Assembly: GCA_030407085.1 (NCBI GenBank)
Contig: CM059582.1
Location: forward strand, 14,489,501-14,553,500
Length of the DNA: 64,000 bases
Reading direction: 5' to 3'
Source of the DNA: Trichopria drosophilae
Lineage: Eukaryota > Arthropoda > Insecta > Hymenoptera > Diapriidae
Part shown: one piece after another, positions 37,061 through 48,301 of the stretch
Layout: every line of letters begins with the position of its first letter
How positions within the stretch are numbered: the stretch's first letter is position 1
Translations under genes and position numbers: made by a program
The notes under the pieces: generated by a model
The model's input: only the letters and a program-made list of their open reading frames with translations
Database searches by the model: none
Told to the model about the DNA's origin: nothing

Positions 37061-37243
37061 TTGCGTCTCGTTATATTTACGTTGCAGCATATTTGCCAGG
37101 TTCAGTCTCGTTATAATTACCTGTCGCCGCTTTCTTTTTCCCCCACCTTGCCGACTAGGTCCTCAGATAGGGCCTGCTGTGAAGTTACGAACATAACGCG
37201 ACTGAGGGGAGTGGGAGAAGCGGCGCCCCCCTTGTTATGGTAA
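37061..37243. other. GC-rich island inside a nessy intron
   Basis: An abrupt GC-rich stretch about 300 bp downstream of the 37714-37556 exon donor. It has the direct pair GTCTCGTTATA(T/A)TTAC at about 37065 and 37107. On the minus strand it reads like a short exon (TTCACAG, then CAGGCCCTATCTGAGGACCT, then a GACAG/GTAATT donor). The length does not keep the nessy phase, so it is not annotated as an exon. It could be a regulatory island, a cryptic exon or a repeat. Confidence 0.3.
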
Positions 37244-37555
37244 ATATATCGAGACGTGACGGGAAGGCGAGGAACCAAGTGGTTAAATACACATGAACTC
37301 TACTGTATCCACTATTAAAGAGTGAAAACTGACTCTTAATGGAATGTAATCTAAGTCTAAGTCACTCGTGAAAAGAGACTCAATTTTGTTTCTATAAAAA
37401 GTGAATTTTCACTCCAACAAAAAGAGATAACCTTAAAAACTAAATATATTGTTAAAATGAGTAAAAAGTCATAATGTAAAGAAGCAGTTCCAAATAATCG
37501 CAATGATTCATTGGCGATTTTGGCGCTACATTCCTTGAATTTGAAAGCAACGTAC

Positions 37556-37714
37556 GCTTTCAAATAGCTGACCATTAACGTAATCCAGATACCGTCTAAT
37601 ATTGAATTGTGGTCCGACGAGGAATGAGCCCGGAAAGTACGCAAAGGCCGCCATTTCTAAAAAGGAGGGTTGCTGGCGCAATGCAATTGCTTTCTGTGTG
37701 CGGGATAATTGCTC
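37556..37714 (-). CDS. nes: nessy/LPCAT3-like acyltransferase, exon with YFPGSFLVGPQF
   Basis: Fifty-three whole codons between a TTTCAG acceptor and a GTACGT donor. The peptide runs EQLSRTQKAIALRQQPSFLE, then MAAFAYFPGSFLVGPQFNIR, then RYLDYVNGQLFES. The P.LLE...Y.YF.G.FLVGPQF....Y..F(Y)VNG block is strongly conserved in MBOAT5/LPCAT3. Longer open frames over this region (37357-37644) are in another phase. Confidence 0.93.
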
Positions 37715-38549
37715 CTGAAAAAAGAAATTCATTGTTAATTATTTACAAAACCTTCGTTTTTGGACATGAACTTCATTCAAAAGTCGATGCTTCTATTTTT
37801 TAATTATATTCGATTGTTTATTCTCCATCGAATTGGCCTGACGTTAAGAGGAAAAATGAATTTTTTTATATTTTTTAGGAATAGAAAAGTCGGTTCCATT
37901 AAATAACAATGTTTGCCATTTTATATACAATTTTTCCAAGTATTTAGTAAAATTTTATATTTGATTGTACAACATTTGGAGCTCAAAATTAATTAGTAAT
38001 TAGTAATTTTATAGAAATACCGACTTTTTCCGCGTTTATTGAAATTGACTGAGAATGAATTAAATTCTAAATTTATTCCAACTTTACAGCGAACAATGTA
38101 AATCCGCAGGATTACTAATTCGATTTTGCTACCACAAATTTAATAATAACAAAGGATGTTTTCTTATATTGATTTTGAATTAACATGTTGAGTTTTTGAA
38201 GTTTTAAAAAGACAATTACCAAAATATTTTAGAGAAATTGGTGATTAGTATTTAGTAAACTTTAAATTACAATAAAAACGGATATTAATAAATTACAACG
38301 AGACACATAAATTACATCCAGAAAAGCAATCTCTAGATTTCAGACAGAAAATAAAATCTCTTATATATAATTCTAAAAAAAACATTTTCAAATTTTAATG
38401 TTGTTTACCAGAAATTATCAGGATTTCTAAGTCAGAAAATCCTTGTATTTTAAAATAGAATAAGTTTTTCATTACTTTTTTGATGCCAGACATATTTTAA
38501 ACTGAGCAACGATAGAAGCATCGACTTAATGTATGGAAATCTTACGTAC

Positions 38550-38665
38550 TTCTTTAAGTGTTCCGTCCATAAGATCAAAACTCAATCCAATGAGTCTAAG
38601 AGTAAGCACGCACTGAGCCATCGTCCATTTTATATCGTAGCTTTCCGTACTGGTTAGATAGTATC
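38550..38665 (-). CDS. nes: nessy/LPCAT3-like acyltransferase, exon with YDIKWTMAQCVLTLRLIGL
   Basis: Acceptor TTTTAG before 38665, donor GTACGT after 38550, 116 bp, starting with two bases of a split codon and ending in phase 0. The peptide has ESYDIKWTMAQCVLTLRLIG followed by LSFDLMDG. The YDI.WT..QCVLTL.LIGL..D..DG pattern is a family signature in LPCAT3/MBOAT5. It precedes the exon at 37556-37714 in the same phase. Confidence 0.92.
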
Positions 38666-39164
38666 CTAAAAAAGATTTTGGTTGACATGGACATGCATTT
38701 TAAAATAAACTTTAAAACATTTTTGTCCTCATTAATTGTGATCTCCAATTTTGAGTGCACCACTAATCCAAAATAGAAAAAAAAGTGGATCACTAATTCA
38801 TATAGTACTACTAAAATGGTAGCGACTATTTTTTCGTTTCAGATTAGGAATGTTTAAATAATTCAAATTTAGAGAGGAAATGTAAAAAGACTCTTTCTTT
38901 TATTAGGTTGGCACCGGATTATGCTATATATTATTCCATACAGCCATTAAAGCCATTACAGCCAACGCGAAAGGATATAAATTTCGATTACGTGAAGGTA
39001 AAAGATACAAAATATTCTATATTGGCGTAATACTTACCACATTAAGGACCAAACGGACAGTTATTCATATAGCAATTTGAAAACTTATTTACATAACACA
39101 GTTATTTAAGGTCCCTAATAATAAATCTCATACAAATACTTACAAAGAATCAGAAATTTAATAC

Positions 39165-40140
39165 ACCCAATTGTACGCCATATTGAAAACTAAAAATCTA
39201 ACAGAACATTTGTAATATCTGACCAAATTACAAAAATTGATAATGTGACAGAAAATTCAGAATTTACGACCCAAAAAACCGTCACATACAAATTATTATG
39301 AAAATTGAAAAGAATCTAACATTTATTGTCCGCCATTTTGGGTACGCCATTTTTAAGTTGGACAGTATAACAGAAAATTGGTAATTTACGACCTAAAAAA
39401 ACCTCGGATACACATTATTACGAAAATTGAAAAGAAACTAATATTTATTGTCCGCCATTTTTGGGTACGCCATTTGAAATTGAAAAATGTAATAGAAAAT
39501 GTTGAATTTCCGACCCGAAAACCCTCACATAGAAATTATTACGAAAATTGAAAAGAATCTAATATTTATTTTCCGCCATTTTGGGTTCGCTATTTTTAAA
39601 TTCGAAAATGTAACAGAAAATTAGAAATTTACGACCAAAACAAACCCTTACATATAAATTGTTGTGAAATTTCAAAACCAATTAATATTTATTATGCGAC
39701 ATTTTGTTTCCTCCATTTTGAAATTGAAAAATAGAATAGAAAATTCATAATTTACTACCGAAAAAAAACCCTCACGTATAAATTTTTATGAAAATTGGAA
39801 AACAATTAATATTTATTGTCCGCCATTTTGGGTACGCCATTTGAAATTGGAAAATGTAACAGAAAATTCGAAAGTTACGACCCAAAAAAACCTCGCATAC
39901 AAATTGTTATGAAAATTGAAAATAATCTAATATTTGTTGTCCGCCATTTTGGGTATGCCATTTTGAAATGGGAAAATAGAACAGAAAATTCGTAATTTAG
40001 GATCCAAAAACGCTCACATACAAACTGTTGCTTAAATTTAAAAGCAATTGATATTTATTGTCCACCATTTTGGTAGTATAATAGAAAATTCGTAATTAAA
40101 ACAAAAAAAAACCTCACCTACAAATTGTTACGTCAATTTT
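39165..40140. repeat. About 122-bp tandem repeat array, eight copies
   Basis: The landmark CCGCCATTTTGGGTACGCCA (or variants) recurs at about 39331, 39453, 39574, 39697, 39821, 39942 and 40063, with a diverged first copy near 39170. Spacing is 121-124 bp. Each unit also has AACAGAAAATT..TAATTTACGACC and ATGAAAATTGAAAA. Two CCGCCATTTT-type motifs per unit recall the dispersed ATGGCGG family. Confidence 0.9.
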
Positions 40141-40929
40141 TTTGTACGCTGTTCTGGGTCCAACATTTTGAATTTAAAAATATAATAATAAATCCATTAT
40201 CAAATATCTTAATTAACTATAATTTAGTTATTAACTATGGGATACCAGATTATTTAAGAAAATCTTGTTTTAAAATTATTATTTTCGAAAAAATCCAGAA
40301 TAGCGCCAAAATGTTTTCATCTTGCCGAAATATTGACTATAGCTATTGTGAAATTATAAATTTGAGCTCCATGGGCATTTTTTTCGCGTTACAGTGATTT
40401 TTTTTGTTCGTTTTCGATGCAAAAATATCGCAAAAATAAATTTGTTGTTTAAAAAACTGGACTTTTGTTTTTTAAATAATCGAACGAAAAGAATAGAATT
40501 CGCATTTTTTTTGAAATTCTAATGGCTAATTCGTAGAAAACCCATTTAAAAAAAAGATTCTAGATGACGTCTCCACACGGTGAGGAAAAATCTGTGCAAT
40601 ATAGACGTCTAAAAACGGTTTTTTTTTTCAATTTTGCAAAGAAAAAAGTTTGATTTGATTTGATTTGAAACCATTTATTTCATCCTGGACAAAAAGGTCC
40701 ATGGACAATTAGCCATTACAATATAAAAATACAAAAATAGAAAACCTTAATTCTAGTCTTAATTTCTAAATGGTCCCGCTCGCCGGTGGACCAAGATTAA
40801 GCTACAACAGTTACACTCTAATGCAATAACCTAATGTAATGCAATATCCGGCAATAGTGATAAAAAAAAACAAAAAAAAAAAAAAAAGTAGAATAAGATA
40901 GATTAAAATAACAATGAGATACAATATTC

Positions 40930-42330
40930 TCACTTATTGTGAATGCCAAGTCGCAAATGTTGTAAGAGTGCCGTTTTGAATGCTGCTAACGATGAAGAGT
41001 TACGAGTGGCTACAGGTAGTGAGTTCCACGACTTAATGGCGCATATCCAAAAGGAATTTTGGAAATAATTAGTATGACAGAGCGGCAAATGAAAAGGAGA
41101 AGCATTCAGACGTGCAGACTGTCGGAGTGTTGTGGAAGAGTCAATGAAATTGTCAGCAATATATTTAGGCTGAGATATGCTAAGAACTTGGAATGTGAGC
41201 GTGTCACGATAATATTTTATTCGATCTTCTATAGATAGCCACTGCGTTTTTCGTCGATATTGGTCGAGTGATTCATCTCGTCTGAAATTGTAAATAAAGC
41301 GAATTGCAGTGTTCATCAGACGACGAAGTTTGTTGATGAGGTAGCCTGAAGCATCAGCAAAGACAAGGCAGGCAAAATCAAAGTGGGGCAAAACAAGTGC
41401 ATTAACCAACATCAGTTTGACCGCAGCAGGCAAAGCAGAGCCCCTGAATCGTAGTCTGTACAAAGTATAGTGTACTTTAGAGCTGACAGAGGAGACATGG
41501 CGATTCCACGAAAGATCGGATCCAAGGTAGACGCCTAGATCCCGGACTTCGTTGACATATGGTACAATATGATTATTTACAATTATTGGCGGTACAATTC
41601 GGAGATTAAGGGAGGCAAGATTGCTTCTTGATCCAAAGATAATGGCTTTTGTCTTCTTCTCACTAATTACGAGCCCGCAATGCTGTGTCCAACTAACGAA
41701 TCTCTCGATTTCTCCATTTAGGATGTCTATTGTTTCTGACAGTCGACTGATGGGAGTGGATAGATAGAATTGCGTATCATCCGCGAAAATGATTGTCGTA
41801 TCACGACAATGTAGTAGTCGAAAAAATAAGGTATTCATCACTATCGAAAAGAGTATCGGTCCTAGACTTGATCCTTGTGGAACACCAGTGGTGGTCGAAA
41901 GCTGCTGCGAAAAAGTGCCATCTATTCCTTTAATAATTTGTGACCTGGCGGTAAGATAGGAATGCATCCACTTCAAAGAGATGTCGTCGAAACCCAGTGA
42001 CCGCAGGCAATTTAGTATAAGAGAGTGATTGAGGGTGTCAAAAGCTTTTGTGATATCAAAAAGAACTAGGATAGTGATGAAACCTTTTTCAATTCCGCGA
42101 CGGATGTCATCAGTGAGTTTTAAAATAGCAGTCTGAATACTGTGATTCCGTCTGAAACCAAACTGACCAGGATGTAAAAACTCATTTGTCTCAAGGAAAG
42201 TCACTATTCTCCTAGTTACCAACACATCTAGTATTTTAGCTGAATGCGGTGGATTAGCTATGGGACGGGTGTCACTAGGTGCGATTGGGTTTGCTATTTT
42301 ATTGAGGGGAATGATGTAGGATAGTTTCCA
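40930..42330 (-). pseudogene. LINE reverse transcriptase domain, frame-broken from its 5' half
   Basis: The open frame reads through to the WKLSYIIPL block at 42330 although its first Met is at 42225. From that Met the RT motifs are LHPGQFGFRRNHSIQTAI (17-34), FDITKAFDTLNH (56-67), GVPQGSSLGPILF (114-126), the catalytic FADDTQFY (147-154) and DLGVYLGSDLSW. After the thumb, a region typical of Jockey/CR1 elements ends WNSLPVATRNSSSLAAFKT. The catalytic Asp pair is intact. The conserved stretch just before WKLSYIIP is missing, which indicates an internal deletion. Confidence 0.9.
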
Positions 42331-43571
42331 TAAAAAATGGCTGTCAATGGGCTGGTAATAGCAGATGTGATACCCTGCATATAAATGAGTTGCAGCCCGT
42401 CAGGACTGAGACCTTTCGATTTAGAGAAGGATGACGTAAGAACACCAAGAACTTCTTCAGGCTGTATAGGAAGAAAAGAAAATTGAGGAGAGTTCGGGTT
42501 CGGATGTATCTGTAGAATCTGCTGAAGTTGTGTCCGGGTACAAGCGGGGTGGGCTGAAGAAATTGAAGCATAATAACTGTTTAATTCGTCGGGAGAAAAG
42601 TGCTGTAGTGCTGACTGAGAGGGTGAAGTTGATAGACCAAATTTACGGAGAAGAGCCCAAACCTTAGTAGGATCTGTCTGATTGTGGAGAAGATTGCTAA
42701 GGTAAGAGTTTTTCGAGGCCTTAAGGGATGCCTTAATGGTCTTACGCAGTTCCCTATACTGCAACATGATAGTATTATTGCGAGTGCGTCTTGCTTTGGA
42801 ATAAATTCTTTCACGGTTTTTTATTAATTGTTTAAGTTCACGTGTTATCCAAGGTGCTGCGTTTTTTTTCAGAACTCGAGTAACGAACGGTGCATGTTTA
42901 TCTAATGATTTGGTGACAGTAGCATAGAAGACCGATAAAGAGTCAGTATTACAACATAAACTGCTACTAAAGGGGTTGTTGAACTCCGGACAGTTATGTC
43001 GTAATGATTGGGAAATGTCTCGCTCTAACGACAAAGTATTACATGCCGTAAAGTCGCGATAGGTTATTAGTTTACGTCTGTGTGAAAAAGTATCAATTCT
43101 ATACGATATTCTAATGAGATCGTGCCCTGCTACGAATGGTGTATCAGATTTCGAAAAGTTTACAACTTTTTCGGCTCCGTCGGCCAAAAATACATCAATA
43201 TGTGTATGAGTATTAGTATGGAACGTATGGTGTGTTGCGCCAAATGGAACCGAAAAAAGCGAATAATCGCGTGTAAAATCTCTAATATAGTTAGCACTGT
43301 AATCCGAACCGAGAAAATTGCAATTTAAATCACCTGTGATGATAATATTTTTATACGTTGGGAGATAAAGATTTAATTTTGCTTTAAAGTCGGTCAACAT
43401 ATGACCATCAGGACGTCGATACATAATTACTAACAGTAAACATATATTTTGCGGTAGCTTAACATTAAGTAACATATATTCCGGATCATCTATAGATACA
43501 TTATTTGACGAATACAATACATTATACGCGATTGATTCATGAAGGTAGCACGCTACTCCTCCACCTAATAT
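42331..43571 (-). pseudogene. LINE endonuclease (C-terminal part), linker and start of RT
   Basis: The frame is open from the truncation point (GGGVACYLHES just before the Met at 43517). It includes ITGDLNCNF and HDLIRISYRID of the APE-type endonuclease, then the APWITRELKQLIKNRERIYS linker typical of Jockey/CR1 proteins, and KSKGLSPDGLQLIYMQG at the start of the RT. The frame runs into a stop at 42294 after the shift. The endonuclease N-terminus, with its first catalytic residues, and all of ORF1 are absent. Confidence 0.88.
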
Positions 43572-45368
43572 GTTGAAAAAATCTTACCTTAGGAACCCGT
43601 CATAACTTTTTTTCTTAAAAACTATCAGCTATGCAAAAAATTTCGTTAAATACTATAAAAGGTATTGGTTAAAGAATAATCATAAATATTTTTAAATATT
43701 TTCATGGCGTTTTTCAAAACTTCGAATTTTTGAAAATTATAAATCAATAGTATACAAAACATTCCGACAAAATTTGAGTGTGATCTTCGGACAATTTTAA
43801 GACAAGTTTGTTCTAAGAAAAATATTTATTTTTACGGTCGCCTTTTTTTCAACAAAAAGTTTCTTAACTTAAGCAACCATATTTATTTTAAGTTTTGACA
43901 TCGAGATAACGATCTAGATAGACTTTAGACATGTTTAAACAAACATTACAGAAATGAATTACCATTTTTAAAAAAATTCAATACAACAATCTCGTCTTCT
44001 TTAAATAATTTTCGATTTTTTTATGGTTAAAAGTCAACAATGCTTATTTTGGACACCAACTTTTAATATTTGAAAGATCACAAATTTTAATGTAATATCA
44101 AAAGAAGTATATTATTACAAAAATAAACAATTTTTAAATAACTGTCATAACTAAATTATGATTGAATTAACCAGAATATCAGAATTAATTGCATGATGAA
44201 TTCCCAATGATATTGATTACATCTCCACAGCCTGATTTCAATATTTCGGATTGGTTGTCATGAATGTATCGATTCGTTCAAGCGTTACAATTGCGATGCA
44301 AATGTGATAAACACGGTGACGAATAGGTTGCAGAATGCAATTCATGTATTCGACTGTGCTAAGTAGAATATTATTTTCGATTCAATTTTCTTCTTTTGCG
44401 TTCAACGTATAATCAATTGTATTGATTGCCTCAAGGAATCACCTTCCATTTTAATCAACTGCTCTATGTTAATCAAGAGATAATTCCCCTAAGGGCCTTG
44501 AACTACGGTTGGATCCAAAGCACGTGTCGATAATACTCGAAATTGAAAATGTTACCTATTAAAGGCATAATTTATTTCTTTGCTTGGGGGTAGAAAGACT
44601 AACATTTTCTAAATTTATTTCAGTTTTATATTTCAGTTTAGTATAACACTCAGAAAAATACGAAAACATTTTAATACTAAATGTAGTGGTAATTTATTAT
44701 TAGTATACTAATAATAACTAAGACTATCTAATGTTACTTCAATGGTGTCTGAAACTATGTGTAGTGGTATCTAACCAAAATTATTGTAAAGTTACACTGT
44801 GAAAAATGTTCTTTTCTTAGGAATTTTTAGAAAAATGTAATAGGAATTTTCTGACACATGTAATGAAAGCTTTAAAAATGTAGTAGGAAAAATTTAGTGA
44901 TTTTTAGTTACAGTAACGGAAATATGGAAGGTGGATAAAAAAATGTCTTCACTTCATTAAATAATGTAACAATATGTTCGATATAGTTATGTATGTAAAT
45001 TCTTACACAGAGAGACCGACAGTATTCAAATTTAGTATAAATGTATTAAATTTTAACATTTTTATACCAAAATAGGGAAAATCGGTTAACTGTACGAAAA
45101 TTTTGTGTCGACATTTTTAATATTTGGTGTTCTGATTATAGGAAAGTAAGAAATTCTGAATATGAAATCTTAATAATGTTTATGCGAAAAATTACCTTTT
45201 CGAATAAATTATATTCTTTATACTAATAATCAAAATTAATTATACTGAAAATTGCACTTGATATCTAGAATTCCATAAAAATGTTGATTTGCAGTGTTTT
45301 CTGTTATTATTTATTTCAGAAATAAAATACAGACCAGGTCATCACAAGTAGTGTACCTTTTTATTTAA

Positions 45369-46662
45369 CCCATTAACGCCTGAAATGACATTTTTTATAC
45401 TTCATTCTCAATCAAGTATTTCGTATCGAAATCAAAGATGAAAACAATTAAGAGGTGCGTGCCCTACTGTTTTCGAGGTCGCTTTTCAAGATTCTGAGAT
45501 CAAAATTGAGTTTCAGCCATCAGAAATTCCAATATGGCGCCGAATATGAAAAAAATTTCAAAAAAATTGGGAATTTTTTATACTTATCAATTTTTTTCGA
45601 GCTATTAGAATATTGGAATTCTATTGAAACTCTGAACAAAGGTGAACAAAATACTTCAATTTTAAGGAAAAATTTTACTTTTATACCCTACATCATTCTA
45701 ACGACCTTAAAATGGCGTCAACAATGAAAATGTCTTTGAGAAATTTCTGGACGCTCTAACTCAAAAATTACGAACTTTAAAAAAAAATGCCCAAAATGAA
45801 AAGTTCTTAAAATTCATCGAGCGATATAGTGGAATTTTTTAAAAATTTTTATGACATTTTGAGACATTTTTTTTCAACATTTTTTTCAAAATTGTAATTT
45901 ATTTACAAAAAATTCTGAAAAAAAATTTAGTGTATTCTCTGATGAATTCTAAGAGTTATTTGTTCTTTGCAATTTTTTCGAAACATTGATAGTTTTCGAG
46001 GAAATGAATTTCAAATATTATAATTTAGGATTTTTTCCCCCCAAAAACTATTAACTTTTGGAAAAAATTGCAAAGAACAAAAAACTCGTAGAATTCATAA
46101 GTGAATACACCAAATTTTTTCCAGAATTTTTCATAAATAAATTATGATTTTGAAAAAATTTTTTTTTAAATTTCTCAAAGCGTCATCACAAAAATCTGAA
46201 AAAATTCCACTATATTTCTCGATTAATTCTAAGAACTTTTCATTCTTAGCATTTTTTTATAACAGCATGTAGTTTTTGAGTTAGAACGTTCAGAAATTTT
46301 TCAAAGAAATTTTCATTTTTGACGCCATTTTGAGGTCGTTACAATGATGTGGGGTATAAAAGTAACATTTTTCCTTAAAATTGAAGTATTTTGTTCACCT
46401 TTGTTCAGAGTTTCAATAGAATCCCAATATTCTAATAGCTCGAAAAAAATTGATAGGAATAAATAATTCCCAATTTTTTTAAAAGTTCGGCGCCATATTG
46501 GAATTCCTGCTGGTTGAAACTCAATTTCGACCTCGGAATCTTGAAGAGCGACCTCGAAAACAATAGGATATGTACCTTTCAATTGTTTTTAACTTCGATT
46601 TTGATAGGAAATATTTTGATTGATAATGAAGCATAAAAAATGCCATTTCAGGCGTTAATGGG
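45369..46662. mobile_element. 1.29-kb piggyBac-like foldback element with TTAA duplications
   Basis: Starts CCCATTAACGCCTGAAATG right after TTAA (45365-45368) and ends with the exact complement right before TTAA (46663-46666). The arms stay similar for several hundred bases: TTCGAGGTCGC, GAAACTC.ATTTCGA and CCAATATGGCGCC recur inverted on both sides, and the open frames 45455-45727 (+) and 46313-46582 (-) are mirror copies of each other. No transposase. TTAA with CCC...GGG ends is the hallmark of piggyBac-type insertion. Confidence 0.88.
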
Positions 46663-47304
46663 TTAAAGTGGATTTGAGTAACGCGCAAGCTGATCATTTA
46701 GATCTTTCTCTTCTATATTGAACAGAGATAAAGAGGCCTTAAACTTTTTTAATGATATTTCGTGATGTCAAAATTCAGAATTTTGAATTGTGTTTTTTCA
46801 AAATTTTAAACATATTTAACTTCCACACCCTGACACATTTAAAAATGTTTTTTCTCTGATTACCAAACATCAGTTTGTTTATTGTAAATGATATGTCGCC
46901 TCAGCATTTTTGTATTATAAATTATAAATATTAAAAGTATATTATCAAATATTCTAATATAAATACTAAAAATTGATAAAGTTACAAGAATAATCGTTTT
47001 AATATTCACTATACTAATTTTTAGTGTAGGGTTACAATTTTTCCTATTTTTGTATGGAGAATATTAAAAATTAGTATCCTCGGTCATTCAGTGTAGTAAT
47101 TTACAATTTAAGTTGATTTGTTGTTAATTACATATATTAATTATATAAAAATTATAAAATTTACTAAACACTAGTACATAAATTACCAGCATTTAAAAAA
47201 ATATTATTCATATATTGTCATTGCACTCCTATCAACGTGATAACGATTTTATGATATTCGGTTGTGAAATGCGTTATTTATTGAAGTAAGACTATGGAAT
47301 CCCT

Positions 47305-47470
47305 TAAGATCAAATCAAAATCCAATCTTTATTACAGAAATCACAAGTGTCTCTTGTACCTGGGTGACGAGGAACCAAACTAACTTCATCTTCGTTCGAT
47401 GATTGATATTCATATTTCTGTTACAAGTTTATTAATTTTCCGGTACTGTTGCATAATTTATCTGTCTATT
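47305..47470 (-). mobile_element. Possible orphan LINE 3' tail
   Basis: On the minus strand, CACTTGTGATTTCTGTAATA then AAGATTGGATTTTGATTTGA has an AATAAA signal followed by a TTTGATTTGA-like tail. This resembles the terminus of non-LTR elements such as the LINE at 40.6 kb, though the flanking sequence differs. A second weaker candidate is at 47580-47640 (GGACTTCGGTCTGTATATAA, then ATAAATAATTAAAT) on the plus strand. Confidence 0.35.
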
Positions 47471-48178
47471 AGTAAAATTAGTAAACTCTGTCTGTTTTAG
47501 TAAAATTCTGTTACTCAATTAACATAAAAGTAATTTTCAGGACATATCCAACACTCTAGAGTAAGCTTAATGTTAGATTAAATAGATGTGTGCAAATCAT
47601 TTTTGCAAGGACTTCGGTCTGTATATAAATAAATAATTAAATATATAAATAATCAAACTCCAATAAGATTAAAAGAAACAAAATATGATTCTTATGAGAA
47701 ATTCTTTTTACACATCTTTTTGCAGTTCTCTGAGATGCATCATGAATATAAATGAACGACTATAAAAAATTGTAAGAAAAACGGACAGAATGTATGATTT
47801 TTTGATGAATTTTAAAGCGTGTACTATCAATAAATTTCATGAATCTGATTAATTTCCTAAAACTACGTATAGATTATTCATTATGTAAATTTTTGAGATA
47901 TAATAATAGACAAATCGGGGTAATGATTAATAAAACTTCTTGTTTTTGTAAGATTTTAGAGAAGTCCTGAAGGCTTTTTGTCTGATATCAAACGTTTTTC
48001 AATGCGCCGTTTTCCATTCAAAAAAATTCCTTTCAAAAACACATTTAAAAATAGAAGTAATGACACAATAACAAAAATACAACAAAAGCAATTTCAAAAT
48101 TCAGTTTAGAATTACACAATATGGAGATCACAATTCTAACACAATGAAATGTCTAATACTTAAATATAGACTACTTAC

Positions 48179-48301
48179 CAGTCAAAAGATACCCCATATT
48201 AAAGACGAAAGATATGAAGACGGTAAGGCTCGCAGACGGACATATTTTAATGACCAAAAACGTAACGATTATGGCGGCTGCCGAATGAATAATATCGTAT
48301 T
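48179..48301 (-). CDS. nes: nessy/LPCAT3-like acyltransferase, exon with the YDIIHS membrane region
   Basis: Too short for an ORF search but clear by homology and phase. Acceptor TTTCAG, donor GTAAGT, 123 bp, split codons at both ends that fit the neighbouring exons. It encodes YDIIHSAAAIIVTFLVIK, then ICPSASLTVFISFVFNMGYL, giving two hydrophobic segments. The Y-D..HS pair and FNMGYLL motif agree with the second and third membrane segments of the LPCAT3 family. Confidence 0.9.

Larger units (their letters stand above)
32089..37555 (-). other. nes: 5.5-kb nessy intron
   Basis: Contains the long inverted-repeat element (32709-34580), the coding-like 135-aa frame (35313-35720), a set of direct repeats at about 36500-36860, and a GC-rich island at 37061-37243 just inside the 5' end of the intron. 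Confidence 0.6.
40649..43572 (-). mobile_element. 5'-truncated non-LTR retrotransposon (LINE, Jockey/CR1 group)
   Basis: Minus-strand element. It retains the C-terminal part of an APE endonuclease and the whole reverse transcriptase. The 3' UTR ends with AATAAATGG, then (TCAAA)n at 40649-40665. The 5' end is cut inside the endonuclease domain near 43572. The ORF is broken by a frame change near 42330-42345, so this copy is dead. The inserted strand matches the host gene. No clear target duplication could be read. Confidence 0.92.
38666..48178 (-). other. nes: 9.5-kb nessy intron
   Basis: The largest intron. It holds the 122-bp tandem array (39165-40140), a truncated LINE in the same orientation as the gene (40649-43572), a piggyBac-like foldback element (45369-46662) and possible LINE 3' tails (about 47305-47470 and 47580-47640). 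The remainder is AT-rich with no gene seen. Confidence 0.6.

Noticed and set aside
39165..40140. CRISPR array
   Set aside because: The 122-bp units are repeats throughout, with no unique spacers, in a eukaryotic intron.
45455..46582. Two 89-90-aa ORFs with similar sequences on opposite strands
   Set aside because: They are the two inverted arms of the piggyBac-like element, not paralogous genes.
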